A stretch of DNA of 27,000 nt from an uncultured Bacteroides sp. Lineage in GTDB: Bacteria; Bacteroidota; Bacteroidia; Bacteroidales; Bacteroidaceae. The stretch covers positions 1 through 27,000 of the forward strand of contig CAMTFK010000044.1 of NCBI GenBank assembly GCA_947071285.1, read 5' to 3'. This document shows positions 26,401 to 27,000 of the stretch, in pieces (position 1 is the first letter of the stretch; every line of letters starts with the position of its first letter). A model generated the notes under the pieces. It did no database searches. It was not told the origin of the DNA and worked only from the letters and a program-made list of their open reading frames with translations. The position numbers and the translations under genes were made by a program.

Positions 26401-26827
26401 CCATAATATTACATCCAATGATGGGTTCTCCATGATTATCTTTAATTACACCAGTGATTCGTTTGGTTGTTTGTTGAGCAGATTTACTCGTTCCATCTGC
26501 CTTGAAGATAACAATGTGATTATCTTCTATTATATATTTCAGATTTTCTCCTTCAAAAAGGCTGTCTAAAATCTGGGTAATATTGCCATTCTGAATATCA
26601 AGGGAGACTTTTTTCTTCAGATTAACTTCTTCATTGCGATACCATAAAGAATATTCTCCTTTCTGTCTGATCTGCCCCAAGGCTTCTTCTAATGTCACAT
26701 TCTTTAAATGAAGAGACAGATTTTTTACTTGTGAATGGGCTATTTCCGTAGATGCAAAAAAGAATGCAATCACCAGAAACAAATAATAAAATTGGTGAGG
26801 TTGTTTAATTTTTAATTTTAAATCCAT
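23438..26827 (-). CDS. SusC/RagA-family TonB-dependent receptor with STN domain
   Basis: 1129 aa. It has a signal peptide (1 to about 33), an STN (secretin/TonB short N-terminal) domain at about 37-108 (LHLKNVTLEEALGQI to HIVIFKA), a carboxypeptidase-regulatory-like domain at 123-195, the EVVVVGYGLAKKSDLTGS plug entry at 201-218, DIMKDASSAAVYGSRATNGVV and a barrel ending TFGLNMTL. The STN domain normally contacts an anti-sigma factor (FecR type) in the periplasm so that ligand binding switches on an ECF sigma factor. Such genes would be expected upstream, beyond the contig end. The receptor at 13141 lacks this domain. Confidence 0.96.
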   Translation of the reverse strand: MDLKLKIKQPHQFYYLFLVIAFFFASTEIAHSQVKNLSLHLKNVTLEEALGQIRQKGEYSLWYRNEEVNLKKKVSLDIQNGNITQILDSLFEGENLKYIIEDNHIVIFKADGTSKSAQQTTKRITGVIKDNHGEPIIGCNIMEKGTSNGTITSVDGDFSLNVAEKAVLQVSYIGYLTQEIPVQNKQNVTVTLQEDAQMLDEVVVVGYGLAKKSDLTGSISQVKAESMQNYTPSSVSDLLRNSIPGMSVGYSVSAKGSSDMMIRGDNTLTAGSSPLIIVDGVIYNGDISDINPNDIEKLDIMKDASSAAVYGSRATNGVVAITTKKGNSQKPVINFSGSVGISTAANRVKPYDKEGFIKWRSDMFKSVYSATVPQTPWSPFDDPRTIDPQYLDQWMAYHSTTQDNLVDAWLSGLRLTGLEIENYKSGRSIDWEDYIFHNGPRQDYNLSLSGKKEDFSYYWSLGYMTNESLVKGDEFSTIRSRVNIEGKPARFLKVGLNAQFSYRDESSVPADVNQYTKLTPYSSFYEDDEETLRLYPNDDNQALHPLLNPTYRSREQEYFTLFPKIYATLDLPFGITYTVNYTTRFVFYHNHTHDSSAHPQWKLFGGSASRENSLRREWQVDNIINWNKTFAQKHKVDVTFLVNAEQFRNDTEKMNNQNFSPNDILGYHDMSIGNLPEISSNDEIRTSDALMARLNYGFVNKYLLTLSVRRDGSSLFGYSNPRATFPAAALGWVLSEEKFFKVKFVDYLKLRASWGINGNRDIDNYAALSKMLAEKSLNTDVSGTPIIIPTLEINTMGNKKLKWEKTEAYNLALDFRLFNGILNGTIETYYMSTTDVLVNRELPTITGYKRVYANLGEIRNKGLELSLSSTNMKQHNFEWTSNLLFALNRNKIISITGEKYDVFDKDGNFVGRKEPDDKTNNWFIGQAKDVIWDYKILGTWKTGQEEEAAKWNQAPGDFRLEDVNNDGLLTDEDKQFLGYKTPRFSWTLSNTFRLFNDFEFSFVLYSLWGHKGSYNLAKHDDHIEDRCNSRDIPYWTPENQLDDYARLRSAPAKGVSYSVWFDKSYIRLENVALAYKVPSKFLKKTPISNLKFSLNVKNAGIWAKDWKFGDPEDGMRSQRIFTFGLNMTL

Positions 26828-26887
26828 ATTTTTGTATTGATTTTAGGTTTGTAAATCCATGAATTATTACAGACTCAAGTCTTATCC

Positions 26888-26917
26888 AAGCGAAAAATGT
26901 TAGCGCATTTTTCGCTT
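26888..26917 (+). terminator. Hairpin upstream of the STN-SusC gene
   Basis: AAGCGAAAAATG (26888-26899) and CATTTTTCGCTT (26906-26917) form a perfect 12-bp stem with a 6-base loop, followed by TTC on the plus strand. It may end a transcript coming from beyond the contig or lie in the susC leader. The minus-strand exit (GGATAAG) is not U-rich, so its direction is uncertain. Confidence 0.45.
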
Positions 26918-26949
26918 TTCTATGTACGATACTATTTCATCATAGGCAC

Positions 26950-27000
26950 CTGTCTCTTATACACATCTCCGAGCCCACGAGACATGCGCAGAGCTCGTAT
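26950..27000 (+). other. Illumina Nextera adapter and index (not genomic)
   Basis: The 19-base Tn5 mosaic end CTGTCTCTTATACACATCT at 26950-26968 is followed by the Nextera read-2 tail CCGAGCCCACGAGAC (26969-26983), an 8-base index-like ATGCGCAG (26984-26991), and AGCTCGTAT (26992-27000), one mismatch from the start of the P7 tail ATCTCGTAT. Genomic sequence ends at about 26949. Confidence 0.97.

Noticed and set aside
26950..26968. Tn5 mosaic end read as a natural transposon terminus
   Set aside because: It is the engineered 19-base mosaic end followed by the Nextera tail, index and P7 start, so it comes from library preparation.

Overview
The window looks like part of a Bacteroides (Bacteroidaceae, gut Bacteroidetes) chromosome. 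The evidence is two SusC/SusD outer-membrane uptake pairs, two membrane-spanning TPR regulators, a DUF6266 protein, several promoters that fit the Bacteroides sigma pattern (-7 TAnnTTTG with a -33 TTTG-like box), and the near absence of Shine-Dalgarno sites. Species cannot be fixed from sequence reading alone. The last 51 bases (26950-27000) are not genomic. They match the Illumina Nextera read-2 adapter, an 8-base index and the start of the P7 tail, so the window ends at a contig end.

Left part (1-2389): a TPR/transmembrane regulator, cut by the window edge (minus strand), diverges from a lone plus-strand gene with an exodeoxyribonuclease X C-terminal-like motif. Between them lies a 130-bp interrupted palindrome.

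Thiamine region (2448-7343): a TPP riboswitch leads thiE and thiC on the plus strand. After a heptamer-repeat hairpin comes a Thi4-type thiazole synthase with His at the position where the eukaryotic suicide enzyme has its sulfur-donating Cys. Convergent to this, on the minus strand, are thiD and a second ThiE/TenI-like gene, at the end of a mixed run: ispF, metallophosphoesterase, Gfo/Idh/MocA oxidoreductase, thiD, thiE paralogue. A terminator separates the two units. Together they cover HMP synthesis and activation, thiazole synthesis and coupling. No thiS, thiG, thiH or thiF is present here.

First uptake locus (10093-16083, minus): susC, susD and a secreted HD-type histidine acid phosphatase appear to form one operon, ending at a hairpin terminator near 10033-10078. 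No glycoside hydrolase is present. A second secreted phosphatase is encoded just downstream in the ispF run, so a phosphorylated substrate is a reasonable guess. The susC promoter is preceded by five AGTAGA-type direct repeats.

Middle (16445-19572, minus): a HicA/HicB toxin-antitoxin pair with its own promoter and terminator, a DUF6377 TPR/transmembrane regulator, and a DUF6266 protein preceded by 11-bp tandem repeats and a long hairpin.

Second uptake locus (19880-26827, minus): an STN-domain SusC, a SusD and a serine-type sulfatase, consistent with use of a sulfated glycan. Its upstream part, where an ECF sigma/anti-sigma pair would be expected, is lost at the contig end.

The most interesting items are the archaeal-style Thi4 pathway, the susCD-phosphatase locus, and four intergenic repeat structures of different sequence but similar design.
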